Source of the DNA: Nitrospinota bacterium
Lineage (GTDB): Bacteria; Nitrospinota_A; UBA7883; JACRGQ01
Direction of reading: 5' to 3'
DNA length: 64,000 nucleotides
NCBI GenBank assembly: GCA_029881495.1
Contig: JAOUMJ010000007.1
Coordinates: 1 to 64,000, forward strand
The notes under the pieces were generated by a model. It ran no database searches. It saw only the letters and a program-made list of their open reading frames with translations, and was not told the DNA's origin. The translations under genes were made by a program, and so were the position numbers. Of the stretch, positions 35,541 through 43,680 are shown piece by piece. How positions within the stretch are numbered: position 1 is the first letter of the stretch; each line of letters begins with the position of its first letter.

Positions 35541-37259
35541 TTACGGCACGCTGAAAGGGAGTATCCAATGGAAGGTGGTTCCGGCTCCCGCTACGCTTTC
35601 GAACCATAGCCTCCCGCCCATCAGCTCCGCGAACTGTTTCGACGTTGACGCCCCAATACCGATACCCTCGAATTTTCGGGATATCGATCCGTCGACCTGT
35701 TTGAAGTTTTCAAACACCAGCGACTTCTTGTCTTCCGGTATTCCGATGCCGGTGTCTTTCACCGCGAAATGTATCCAGGCGCGCTTGTCTTTCTGTTCAT
35801 CATCGAGGTATATTTTCATATTCAGCTCCCCTTTTTGCGTGAACTTAATGGCGTTGTTCAGTATGTTTTTCGATATCTGCATCAGCTTGTCGCAATCCCC
35901 TATGAGGATGGCGGGAACATTGGGTGATATCTGATATATGAAACCAAGGCCTTTCGCTTCCGCGCTCTTTTTTGGGATTTCTATGGTCATCTCCATGAAT
36001 TCAATGAAATTGAACGGCGTTTCGTCCAGCTCGGCTATTCCATGTTCTACTGTTCCGGCATCCAGAAGCGTGTTTATCAGGTGAAGAAGTTTTTCGGATG
36101 AATCCTGAATGATCTTGAGCGGTTTCCTCTGTTCCTCTGTAATTTCGGTTTTTAACAGGTGCCTTGAAAAACCCATAATGCTGTTCAGGGGTGTACGCAG
36201 TTCGTGGCTCGTGTTGGCGAGCATCTCGGTTTTCATCCTGTTCGCTCTCTCAGCCTGCTCCTTGGCGTGTCTCAGGCTGTCTTCCATCTTTTTTCTTTCT
36301 GCAAGCTCCCTGGATAGTTCCTCTGTCCGAAGTTTCACCTGGTTTTTAAGCGAACGGTTCCATGTCAGCACGAATCCTATTCCCAGCCCGCCGCCAATGA
36401 TGAGGATGAGGGCTGTCAGCTCACCGCGTGTCAGCCACGGTTCCTTGAATTCTATGATATGTTTTCGGACGATATTGCTTTTTTCAGCTCCGGTGAGTGT
36501 TGCAAGCGCTTTCTCAAGTATCCCTGCAAGCTCGGGCCAGTCCTTTCTTACGGCAAAGGAGAGCTGGTATATAAAACCGGTTTCACCGGCAACATGGAGA
36601 TTCATTATGGCTTCCTTTTCGATGTAGTACGATGCCGTGGCGATGTTTGCGATAAAGGCGTCAAGCCCGCCAAAAGCAAGTTTTCGCAGACCGCTGACCA
36701 CGTCAGGCATTGGGGTGATCTCAAGTTCGGGATAATTCTCCATGAGATAATCGTGGACCGCGTAACCGAAAGTGACCCCGACTTTCTTCCCCTTGAGGCT
36801 TTCCAGTGTATGTTTCCTTAGCTTGTCGCTTCTCACGATAATGACCGCCGGAAGCCGAAGGTATGGCGAGGTGAAACGCATATACTTTTCCCGTTCCGGA
36901 TTTTTTGCCGCCGCGCTCCATACATCGACCTCTTTTGCTCTTGTTTTATCAAGCACGGTCTCCCATGATTCCAGTTTTACAATAGTAAATTTCAGCCCGG
37001 TCCTGTCCTGGATAATTTCAAGATATTCAGCGGCGATACCATCAAGTTCCCCCTTTTTATCGAACCACTCTATTGGCGGGAAGGCAGGGTCGGGACCGAC
37101 TCGAATGACCGGATGTTGCTTTAGCCATTCCGTCTCAGTGGCAGATAGATTTACCTTTATTCCGTTTTGTGGGCTTATCTTTTGAGATGATTCAGCTTTT
37201 TGGGCGTGTACGAGAATCACAAACGCCGTAAAAATTAGTATGTAAGTTCTTGAGATCAT
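35541..37259 (-). CDS. hybrid sensor: periplasmic SBP3-type domain plus histidine kinase
   Basis: 572 residues from the ATG at 37259; in-frame ATGs at 37331 and 37355 would add a non-signal leader. A signal (YILIFTAFVILVHA) precedes a family 3 solute-binding fold (VIRVGPDPAFPPIEWFDKKG, then LKGKKVGVTFGYAVHDYL, about residues 45-280). One membrane segment (LILIIGGGLGIGFVL), a coiled coil, HisKA with SHELRTPLNSIMGFS, and HATPase_c with NNAIKFTQKG, DTGIGIPEDK and FEGIGIGAS follow. It senses a small molecule directly in the periplasm. It has no receiver domain and no adjacent regulator gene. GIGIGAS replaces the usual GLGLGLS. Confidence 0.9.
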   Translation of the reverse strand: MISRTYILIFTAFVILVHAQKAESSQKISPQNGIKVNLSATETEWLKQHPVIRVGPDPAFPPIEWFDKKGELDGIAAEYLEIIQDRTGLKFTIVKLESWETVLDKTRAKEVDVWSAAAKNPEREKYMRFTSPYLRLPAVIIVRSDKLRKHTLESLKGKKVGVTFGYAVHDYLMENYPELEITPMPDVVSGLRKLAFGGLDAFIANIATASYYIEKEAIMNLHVAGETGFIYQLSFAVRKDWPELAGILEKALATLTGAEKSNIVRKHIIEFKEPWLTRGELTALILIIGGGLGIGFVLTWNRSLKNQVKLRTEELSRELAERKKMEDSLRHAKEQAERANRMKTEMLANTSHELRTPLNSIMGFSRHLLKTEITEEQRKPLKIIQDSSEKLLHLINTLLDAGTVEHGIAELDETPFNFIEFMEMTIEIPKKSAEAKGLGFIYQISPNVPAILIGDCDKLMQISKNILNNAIKFTQKGELNMKIYLDDEQKDKRAWIHFAVKDTGIGIPEDKKSLVFENFKQVDGSISRKFEGIGIGASTSKQFAELMGGRLWFESVAGAGTTFHWILPFSVP

Positions 37260-37398
37260 CGTCAATAGATTAAACGATTTTATAAGTTTTGCCGAAATTC
37301 TTTTAGATGCGAATGCAGGGCTTAACGGCATATTCTTCCGGACCAAGTGCGGCACTTTGATGTTTTTCAGGGTGCCTTAGTATGGCAGGAATTGATGG

Positions 37399-37818
37399 GT
37401 TTGATATTGGGAAATGGTGGAGCTGAGGGGGATCGGTCACTCTCACGCTGCTCCTGCAACGCTCGCTCGACCCCGATTCGTTTTCTCGCAAAACGTCCTG
37501 TTTTGCGTTGCTCCTTGTTCGGTCGCAAACGAAAACTCACTTTCGATCCCCGGATGAATTTCGAGAGGCCGTTATCACGCAGAATGTGGGGTTTGATATG
37601 GGGAAATGGTGGAGCTGAGGGGGATCGGTCACTCTCGCGCTGCTCCTGCAACGCTCGCTCGACCCGATTCGTTTTCTCGCAAAACGTCCTGTTTTGCGTT
37701 GCTCCCTGTTCGGTCGCAAACGAAAACTCACTTTCGATCCCCGGATGAATTTCGAGAGGCCGTTATCACGCAGAATGTGGGGTTTGATATGGGGAAATGG
37801 TGGAGCTGAGGGGGATCG
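37399..37818. repeat. 191-bp tandem repeat carrying the 3' end of tRNA-Ala
   Basis: A 37-bp core occurs at 37399-37435, 37591-37627 and 37782-37818 with at most one mismatch. It consists of the 3'-most 18 bases of tRNA-Ala(GGC), the CCA and 16 bp of flank. The third copy is the real tRNA end. Spacing is 192 and 191 bp; the two full units (37399-37590, 37591-37781) are nearly identical. Each contains a hairpin with GCAAAAC and GTTTTGC arms (first copy 37488-37506). The pattern resembles serial att-type duplication at a tRNA 3' end, but no integrase is present. The whole stretch 37374-37797 has no real gene. Confidence 0.9.
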
Positions 37819-37873
37819 AACCCCTGACCTCTTCACTGCCAGTGAAGCGCGCTCCCAGCTGCGCCACAGCCCC
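37798..37873 (-). tRNA. tRNA-Ala(GGC)
   Basis: Full cloverleaf on the minus strand: acceptor GGGGCTG pairs with CAGCTCC; D-arm GCGCAGCTGGGAGCGC; anticodon stem CTTCA/TGAAG around loop CTGGCAG, giving anticodon GGC (Ala, codon GCC); T-arm with GGTTCGATCC; CCA encoded. 76 nt with CCA. A sigma-70 promoter lies 20 bases upstream. Confidence 0.97.
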
Positions 37874-37892
37874 GTTTAATCCAGAATAAGAG

Positions 37893-37920
37893 AATATATA
37901 CGACTTTCCGGCAAAGTCAA
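37893..37920 (-). promoter_or_regulatory. sigma-70 promoter of tRNA-Ala
   Basis: On the minus strand, TTGACT (37915-37920), 16-base spacer and TATATT (37893-37898). The -10 ends 19 bases before the tRNA 5' end. The spacer contains a GACTTT/AAAGTC palindrome. Confidence 0.7.
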
Positions 37921-38036
37921 TTCCTTTAATTATGCAACGGAACCCTTGCACATGAGGTTTAAATAAGTAACAATACTGGTTCACCGTATATTTTTACTAA
38001 CTTAATCAATCTTTAGCTTCAAAAGGAGTAACAATA

Positions 38037-39125
38037 ATGGGTTGGGAAGACAAATGGAGGCCGCCTGGCGGTCAGCAACCCCCGATAAACATCCCTGATA
38101 TCAAGCTCCCGGATCTTCCGCCTTTGAACAAGAGCACGATAATCTCGGCTCTTATGATAGCTTTCGGTATTTGGGTACTTACGGGAATTTACAAGGTTGA
38201 GCTTAATGAAAGAGGAATTGTCCTCCTTTTCGGAAAGTACATGAAGGTCTCCGAGCCGGGACTCAACTGGTTTGTGCCATCCCCGATCGGCGATGTCATA
38301 AAAGTCAGGGTTGAGGAGATAAAGAGGGTAGAGATAGGTTTCCGTTCATCGACCAGGGAACGTCAGCCGAATCCGAACGCTTTCCTCGAAGAATCCTTGA
38401 TGCTTACCAAGTCGGTGAACATCGTGGATATCGACATGGTAGTGCAGTACCAGGTATCGGATCCGATCAACTACCTCTTCAAGGTAGCCGACGACGATTC
38501 CAGGGAGCTGTATGACCGCGGCCTGGAAGGGACCGTCAGGAGTGTGGCAGAATCCGCGCTCAGGGAATCGGTTGGACGAACCGAGATAGATATGCTTCTT
38601 ACCACCGACAAGGGGCGCGTCCAGGAAGAGGTCCGTCAGCTTATACAGAAAATACTCGACAAGTATGAAAGCGGCATCCATGTCGGACTTGTGCAGTTTC
38701 AGGACATACACCCACCTCAGGAGGTTAGAGAGGCATTCAAGGATGTAAACAACGCTGAAGAGGATAAGAACAGGCTTATCCGAGAGGCTGAAGGATATCT
38801 GAATTCAATCATCCCGGTAACAAGGGGTAAGGTCGAGCAGATATTGAAAGAGGCCGAAGCGTATCGCGAACAGAAAGAGAAAAGGGCTGAAGGCGATGCA
38901 TCCCGCTTTACCCAGCAGTTGGAAGAGTACAGGAAGGGGAAGGATGTTACACGAAAGAGGCTTTATCTTGAGACTGTCGAAGCTGTGCTTGAGAATTCCA
39001 AAAAGATTCTTGTCGATAAACAGACAGCCGAGAAGATGATGCCGATCCTTTCATTTGGTCAGGATCAAGCGTTGATGCCCCCTGGCTCGGCCGGGGCGCC
39101 TACCGGAGCGGGAGGTGTGAAATGA
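38037..39125 (+). CDS. hflK: FtsH protease modulator HflK
   Basis: 362 residues. A Pro-rich N-terminus (PGGQQPPINIPDIKLPDLPP) leads into one membrane segment (TIISALMIAFGIWVLTGIY) and the SPFH/band 7 domain (VELNERGIVLLFGKYMKV-like opening, about residues 60-240), then a coiled coil with EAYREQKEKRAEG. HflK and HflC form a large inner-membrane complex that encloses FtsH. It starts after AAGGAG and overlaps hflC by 4 bases. Confidence 0.93.
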   Translation: MGWEDKWRPPGGQQPPINIPDIKLPDLPPLNKSTIISALMIAFGIWVLTGIYKVELNERGIVLLFGKYMKVSEPGLNWFVPSPIGDVIKVRVEEIKRVEIGFRSSTRERQPNPNAFLEESLMLTKSVNIVDIDMVVQYQVSDPINYLFKVADDDSRELYDRGLEGTVRSVAESALRESVGRTEIDMLLTTDKGRVQEEVRQLIQKILDKYESGIHVGLVQFQDIHPPQEVREAFKDVNNAEEDKNRLIREAEGYLNSIIPVTRGKVEQILKEAEAYREQKEKRAEGDASRFTQQLEEYRKGKDVTRKRLYLETVEAVLENSKKILVDKQTAEKMMPILSFGQDQALMPPGSAGAPTGAGGVK

Positions 39126-40000
39126 TGAGCGAAGTAAAAAATCTGGTTTTTGGAATTCTGCTGGTTGTCGCGCTATTCCTTGCAGGGAGTTCCTTTTATG
39201 TCGTGCAGGAGTTCGAGCAGGCGGTAGTCCTCCGGTTCGGAAAGTTCGTAACGGCGGTTTCTGAGCCGGGCCTGCATACAAAGATACCGATAATCCTGCA
39301 GGTAACGAAATACGATAAAAGACTTCTTGATTACGATATTACCCCTACGGAAATAGTAACGAAGGACAAGAGGACGCTTGTCGTCGATTCTTTCTCGAAA
39401 TGGAAGATCACCGACCCGGAGCTCTTTTACAAGAGAGTGAGGACGGAGATAAAGGCTCGTGGACGTATCAAGGACATCATCTACTCCGAGCTGTGGCAGG
39501 AGTTCGGCTCCCACACTCTCGAAGAGATAGTTTCTGTTAACAGGCAGGTATTCATGGAGAACGTTACCATGCGCGCAAACCAGAAGGCCGAGCAGATGGA
39601 GATGGGTATTGCCATCATAGACGTAAGGATAAAAAGGGCGGACTTGCCGGAGGAGAACAAGAATTCCGTTTTCCGCCGAATGAGGGAAGAGCGAAAAAGG
39701 ATAGCTTCGCAGTTCCGAGCCGAGGGTGAAGAAGAGGCGAACAAGATACGGGCAAATGCCGATAAGGAGAAGACCGTTATGCTTGCCGAGGCCTACAAGA
39801 AAGAGCAGATTATCCGCGGTGAGGCCGACTCGGTCGCCATTAAGATCTACGCGGATGCTTTCAAAAAGGATCCGGAGTTTTATGAGTTCCAGAGGTCGCT
39901 TGAGGCTTATCGCAAGGCTTTAACGAGCAACAACGCGGTAATTCTTTCCGACAGGTCGGAGTTCATGAAATATTTCAACGCTTCCGACGAAAAGAAATAG
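39122..40000 (+). CDS. hflC: FtsH protease modulator HflC
   Basis: 292 residues. N-terminal signal-anchor (LVFGILLVVALFLAGSSFYVV), SPFH domain beginning EQAVVLRFGKFVTAVSEPGL, and the HflC-specific RRMREERKRIASQFRAEGEEEANKIRA region split here by its coiled coil into shorter blocks. The YEFQRSLEAYRKAL C-terminus is typical. It is the last gene before a strong terminator. Confidence 0.95.
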   Translation: MMSEVKNLVFGILLVVALFLAGSSFYVVQEFEQAVVLRFGKFVTAVSEPGLHTKIPIILQVTKYDKRLLDYDITPTEIVTKDKRTLVVDSFSKWKITDPELFYKRVRTEIKARGRIKDIIYSELWQEFGSHTLEEIVSVNRQVFMENVTMRANQKAEQMEMGIAIIDVRIKRADLPEENKNSVFRRMREERKRIASQFRAEGEEEANKIRANADKEKTVMLAEAYKKEQIIRGEADSVAIKIYADAFKKDPEFYEFQRSLEAYRKALTSNNAVILSDRSEFMKYFNASDEKK

Positions 40001-40012
40001 CTTTCTTTGCCG

Positions 40013-40049
40013 GGGCGGCCTTTGATAGTCAAAGGCCGCCCTTTCTTTT
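40013..40049 (+). terminator. Rho-independent terminator of hflKC
   Basis: GGGCGGCCTTTGA and TCAAAGGCCGCCC form a perfect 13-bp stem with a TAG loop, followed by TTTCTTTT. It starts 13 bases after the hflC stop. Confidence 0.93.
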
Positions 40050-40161
40050 AAGTCCCATACCTTGCGAGGTCAACTTTATCCAGATAGCTGAAATCCGTTT
40101 TCAATGTCACTCTATTGTGCTTGGCCAGAAATACTCGACGTGGAAAGCGCGGTTATAGGAA

Positions 40162-41067
40162 TTATTTTGACGATATTTTGAAAAGTTCGGCGGCGTTGCC
40201 GCCAAGGATTTTTTCGGCGTCGGCAGGATCAGGGGAGAGCGATCTAACTATCGCCTTCTGCTCTTCCATTATCGCTTTTCTGTATCCGCTGTCTGGTCTC
40301 ATCACGGTATCGGTGCCGAACAGGATTCTCGATGCTCCCATTATGTCGATCGCCCTTCTGAACACTTCCATAAGCTCCATCCTCTCAGGGGTGTAATCTC
40401 GCCAGTTGTTGGTGCCGGATGTATCGACATACAGATTGTCGGTGTGATAGGCGATGAGGCATACCTCGCGGAAAAAGCCGGCTCCGAAATGGGCGATGAT
40501 GAAGTTCAGGTCGGGGAAAAGCCGTAGCGGGAGCTGGAGGTCGAGCGGATTTGTATACCGGTAATCGGATGCAGGGGCGTGCGTTATCCCCATGTGGAAG
40601 GTTATCGGAACCCCGAGGCTCTGCGCCTCTTCGTATAATGGGAAGACCTTTTCGTCGTACGCATGAAAAAGCTGAAGGCAGGGGTAGAGCTTCAGCCCGC
40701 GAAAACCGTACTGCGTGACTTGGTTGCGAAGCCTTTCGGGGGCGTCTTTTGCCAGCGGGTCGTTCAGGTAGGCGTAACCCGCAAACCTCTCGGGAGCAAG
40801 GGCTACGAAGTCGCGCACCTGCTCCGGTTGCTCTGAAATGGGGAAAAAGAGCGCTCTATCTATCCCGTTTGCGTCCATCTCGGAGAGCCACTGCTTGGCG
40901 TGATCTTCCAGCGTTCTCTCCTTGAGGAAATTTATGAATTTCTGGTTTATCAGATGTGATGCCTTCTTTATTAGCATATCCGCCGAACCGGGGTAATTCT
41001 TCTCGAAGCGGAACCTGGAATCCTCGACCATTTCGGCCGTAAGGAGGTGTACATGACAATCAATCAT
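40162..41067 (-). CDS. amidohydrolase family 2 (TIM-barrel metal-dependent hydrolase)
   Basis: 301 residues. The N-terminal MIDCHVHLL carries the HxH metal site. ITFHMGITHAP supplies another His, and ASRILFGTDTVMRP the metal-binding Asp of amidohydrolase_2 proteins (the ACMSD/gamma-resorcylate decarboxylase group). These hydrolyse or decarboxylate small aromatic or lactone substrates, and the actual one is unknown. It is convergent with hflC. Confidence 0.85.
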   Translation of the reverse strand: MIDCHVHLLTAEMVEDSRFRFEKNYPGSADMLIKKASHLINQKFINFLKERTLEDHAKQWLSEMDANGIDRALFFPISEQPEQVRDFVALAPERFAGYAYLNDPLAKDAPERLRNQVTQYGFRGLKLYPCLQLFHAYDEKVFPLYEEAQSLGVPITFHMGITHAPASDYRYTNPLDLQLPLRLFPDLNFIIAHFGAGFFREVCLIAYHTDNLYVDTSGTNNWRDYTPERMELMEVFRRAIDIMGASRILFGTDTVMRPDSGYRKAIMEEQKAIVRSLSPDPADAEKILGGNAAELFKISSK

Positions 41068-41149
41068 ATGCCGACATGATAGCGTATTTATACCGGAGGC
41101 GGAGAACGGTTTTTAAAATGCCCGGTTTTTCATTTATACTGTTCTGCTC

Positions 41150-41809
41150 ATGAATACAATAGAAGCAAATCTGATAATTTTCGATCTTGACGGCACGCTG
41201 ATCGACTCGAAAAAGGATATCGCCGACGCGGTGAACAGCACACTAGCCGCGATGGGGCAGAGAGAGATTCCGGTTGAGCATCTCTATTCCTTCGTCGGCA
41301 ACGGCGTCCGTCCACTCATCGAAAAGAGCATGATCGAATCCGGCAACGCCGAAAGATTGCCGGAGGCTATCAAACATTTTCAGGATACATATATAGAGAC
41401 GCTCCTCGATACGACAGTAATGTTCGACGGGATTCCCGAGGTGCTTGAGCATTTCGCATCACTGGGAAAGAAGATGGCTGTTGCGTCGAACAAACCGTTC
41501 CGTTACGTAGACAAGATAATCGACGGGCTTGATATGAGGCGCTATTTCCTCTCCGTAAAGGGGGGGGATTCGTATCAAACAAGCAAGCCGGAGCCGGAAA
41601 TGATACTTTCAATAATTGAAGAGGCTTCCTCTTCAAGGAAGGAATCGGTGATAGTCGGGGACAGCAGGGTTGATATAAAGGCCGGGATAAACTCCGGGAT
41701 AAGGACAGTCGGTGTGACCTATGGATTCAGGGAGAGGGAAGAGATAATCGAAGCGAAGCCCGATGCCATGATAGAAACTCCGATAGAGCTGAAAAAAGTA
41801 ATTGTATGA
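41150..41809 (+). CDS. HAD-family phosphoglycolate phosphatase-like hydrolase
   Basis: 219 residues. Motif I FDLDGTLIDSKKD (nucleophile Asp), motif II VASNKP, motif III with KPEPEMIL, and motif IV VGDSRVDIKAG. The helical cap (about 20-90) places it in subfamily IA with Gph. It probably salvages 2-phosphoglycolate, but HAD substrate ranges are broad. The following gene overlaps it by 4 bases. Confidence 0.87.
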   Translation: MNTIEANLIIFDLDGTLIDSKKDIADAVNSTLAAMGQREIPVEHLYSFVGNGVRPLIEKSMIESGNAERLPEAIKHFQDTYIETLLDTTVMFDGIPEVLEHFASLGKKMAVASNKPFRYVDKIIDGLDMRRYFLSVKGGDSYQTSKPEPEMILSIIEEASSSRKESVIVGDSRVDIKAGINSGIRTVGVTYGFREREEIIEAKPDAMIETPIELKKVIV

Positions 41810-42156
41810 GAAGGAAAATAGTGCGCGAAGGGGAATGCGTTTCATGCGGTGAATGCTGCAAAAAGCTTCGGATCACCGGGATATTGAGCAATATCGTAAG
41901 GCAACATGGAACACTGGAGGATGCGGAGGCCTATTACTCTTATCATGGCGTGAAACTCGTAGATGCGGACAAGATATCGGACAGGGCGCTCCTTGAGATT
42001 GACAGGAAATGCGACCAGCTTTCTGAAGATAACATATGCCTGCTTCATGAAATGGACAAAAAGCCGTTCATCTGCCGGAAATACCCATGGTTCAAGGATG
42101 ATATCGAAACATGCGGATTCACATTTCGGGAAGAGGGGGGCTTGTTCGGATTTTAA
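41806..42156 (+). CDS. YkgJ-family cysteine-cluster protein
   Basis: 116 residues. The cysteines ECVSCGECCKKL, a C in DRKCDQL, C in NICLLH and FICRKYPWF match the zinc- or iron-binding YkgJ (CxxCxxCC ... C) family. The function of the family is not known. It overlaps the phosphatase gene by ATGA. Confidence 0.85.
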   Translation: MRRKIVREGECVSCGECCKKLRITGILSNIVRQHGTLEDAEAYYSYHGVKLVDADKISDRALLEIDRKCDQLSEDNICLLHEMDKKPFICRKYPWFKDDIETCGFTFREEGGLFGF

Positions 42157-42194
42157 CGGATCGGCGCTATTTCTTCTCTGGCCGGGAAAAATTA

Positions 42195-42251
42195 TTCGCC
42201 TGTCCGGAAGTGGGAGTTCTATAAAAATAGAAAAGAATCCGGACAGGCGAA
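42195..42251 (+). terminator. long inverted repeat after the YkgJ gene, possible terminator or RNA structure
   Basis: Perfect 14-bp arms TTCGCCTGTCCGGA and TCCGGACAGGCGAA, separated by 29 bases that hold a second hairpin (TTCTAT/ATAGAA). It begins 39 bases after the YkgJ stop. There is no U-run, so it might stabilise the transcript 3' end rather than terminate. Confidence 0.5.
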
Positions 42252-42387
42252 AGGACGGGGAGAGACTCGACGTATAAACCAAGCACGAATGCTTTCTGCC
42301 CTAGAATAAAGCACCTTTTATGCCAAAAATGTTAAGGTATTAATATCAAACTGTTACGAAAGTCCAGGGCATTAAAAATACTCTATA

Positions 42388-42483
42388 TGCGAAAACAAAT
42401 GCACAGTATAATTCTCCTCAGATTTAAAAAAGTCAATAAAACAATGAGTTATGCGCGCATAAAGTGCGAAAATAAATGCGCAG
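42388..42483. repeat. 19-bp direct repeat pair flanking a palindrome in a 0.5-kb gene-free gap
   Basis: The gap 42157-42668 has no gene. Besides the hairpin at 42195 it has two near-identical 19-mers starting TGCGAAAA at 42388-42406 and 42465-42483 (two mismatches). A perfect 14-bp palindrome TTATGCGCGCATAA lies at 42449-42462. The set lies 190 bases upstream of the nucleotidyltransferase and could be a regulator-binding region. No sigma-70 promoter is clear. Confidence 0.5.
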
Positions 42484-42668
42484 AGCTTGTTCATATATAT
42501 CTAAAATTTACGCATTCAAATTCATTTTGGTACGAACTAACGCCTTCCATTTAATTCTCTGTCGTTTTTTTCCCCTTTGGATGTAACATGAGCAGGGTAA
42601 TTCCTGCTAATGGAATTTATTGATGATAAATTTTTCCCGAAATGCTATTCAGCCAGGGGTAAACAAGA

Positions 42669-43664
42669 GTGAGCAGTAACATTGATTCCATAGACGCCGT
42701 AATTCTTGCGGGGGGTAAGGAGTCGCGTTTCGGGATTTTGCCGATAAACAAGAACATGCTCCTCGTCAAGAACCGCCCCCTTTTCATCCATATTCTTTTT
42801 GCACTTCTGGAGGTGAAGAGGATAGGGAGGATTTTCATAACCGGCCCGGCGGACGAGATCAAAAGGATCCTCAAGGAGCATGGAGGGGATATCCCTTCGG
42901 GGAAGGTTTTTCCCGTGCAGGAGAGTACCGACATTGTGGCAAATGTCTGGATAGCATTTATTCACTCTCTTGTGAAATACAAGCCGGGAGACGAGGATAA
43001 TGATGAAGAGCTTCGCGAGAAACTGTTTTTTGCCTGTGCCGGGGATATGCCGCTCGCCACGCCGATGGAGATAGACGAGTTCCTCGATGGATGCAAGGCG
43101 GCTGGCGACTACGACTGGTTCATGGGGATGACGAGGAAAGAGACGCTCGATTTTTACAAGCCGAAGAAGAGGAGAAGGGGGATAAGGATGGCCTACTCGC
43201 ATTTCGCGGAAGGGCTTTACAGGATAAACAATCTTCACCTCTTTAAACCGTTCAAGATAAAAAACAAAAACGAGTTCACCGAATTCTACAGGGTCAGATA
43301 CCTTAGGCGCTTCTCCAATATCCTCAAAAGCGGAATCGGGATTTTGAGAAGGAACGTCGGCCTCGAAGGGCTTTTCGGTTGGGCGTTCATGATCCTAGCC
43401 ATGAAACTGTACAGGATGGGATTTATCTCGGCGTCCGATTATTTCAGGAAATTCGTCCCGATAGAGAGAGGGGAAAAGGTGGTAAGCAGGCTGATAGGGG
43501 GGAGGAGCAAAACTGTCATCACCACATATGGCGGATGTGCGCTTGATGTAGACAGGAAAGGGAACAGGGCCCTTTTTGAGAGACAGTACGATCAATGGAT
43601 GGAGCACCAGTACAAGCTCGCCGATAAACGGGGTCTTTCAAAAAAGATCCCGAAGATAACCTGA
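42669..43664 (+). CDS. MobA-like nucleotidyltransferase family protein
   Basis: 331 residues with a GTG start. AVILAGGKESRFG is the nucleotide-binding loop of the NTP_transf_3 (MobA/IspD-like) superfamily, RIFITGPADEIKRIL follows, and ACAGDMPLATPMEIDEF has the GDMP metal site. After about 190 residues there is a C-terminal region (RNVGLEGLFGWAFMI ... VVSRLIGGRSKTVITTYGG) that ends with GGCALDVDRKGNR. The substrate (a sugar phosphate, molybdopterin or lipid head group) is unclear. Confidence 0.78.
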   Translation: MSSNIDSIDAVILAGGKESRFGILPINKNMLLVKNRPLFIHILFALLEVKRIGRIFITGPADEIKRILKEHGGDIPSGKVFPVQESTDIVANVWIAFIHSLVKYKPGDEDNDEELREKLFFACAGDMPLATPMEIDEFLDGCKAAGDYDWFMGMTRKETLDFYKPKKRRRGIRMAYSHFAEGLYRINNLHLFKPFKIKNKNEFTEFYRVRYLRRFSNILKSGIGILRRNVGLEGLFGWAFMILAMKLYRMGFISASDYFRKFVPIERGEKVVSRLIGGRSKTVITTYGGCALDVDRKGNRALFERQYDQWMEHQYKLADKRGLSKKIPKIT

Positions 43665-43680
43665 AGGCTACTGCTATCAG

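Noticed and set aside
37399-37818. CRISPR array
   Set aside because: Repeats are 37 bp but only three, with 154-bp identical rather than unique spacers, and one is a tRNA.
37399-37873. Genomic island integrated at tRNA-Ala
   Set aside because: No integrase, phage or transfer gene is present, and the repeated units are only 191 bp long.
37367-37879. Open frames of 60-133 codons in both directions across the tRNA repeats
   Set aside because: They are readings through tRNA sequence and its repeats; copies of the same frame arise only because the DNA is duplicated.
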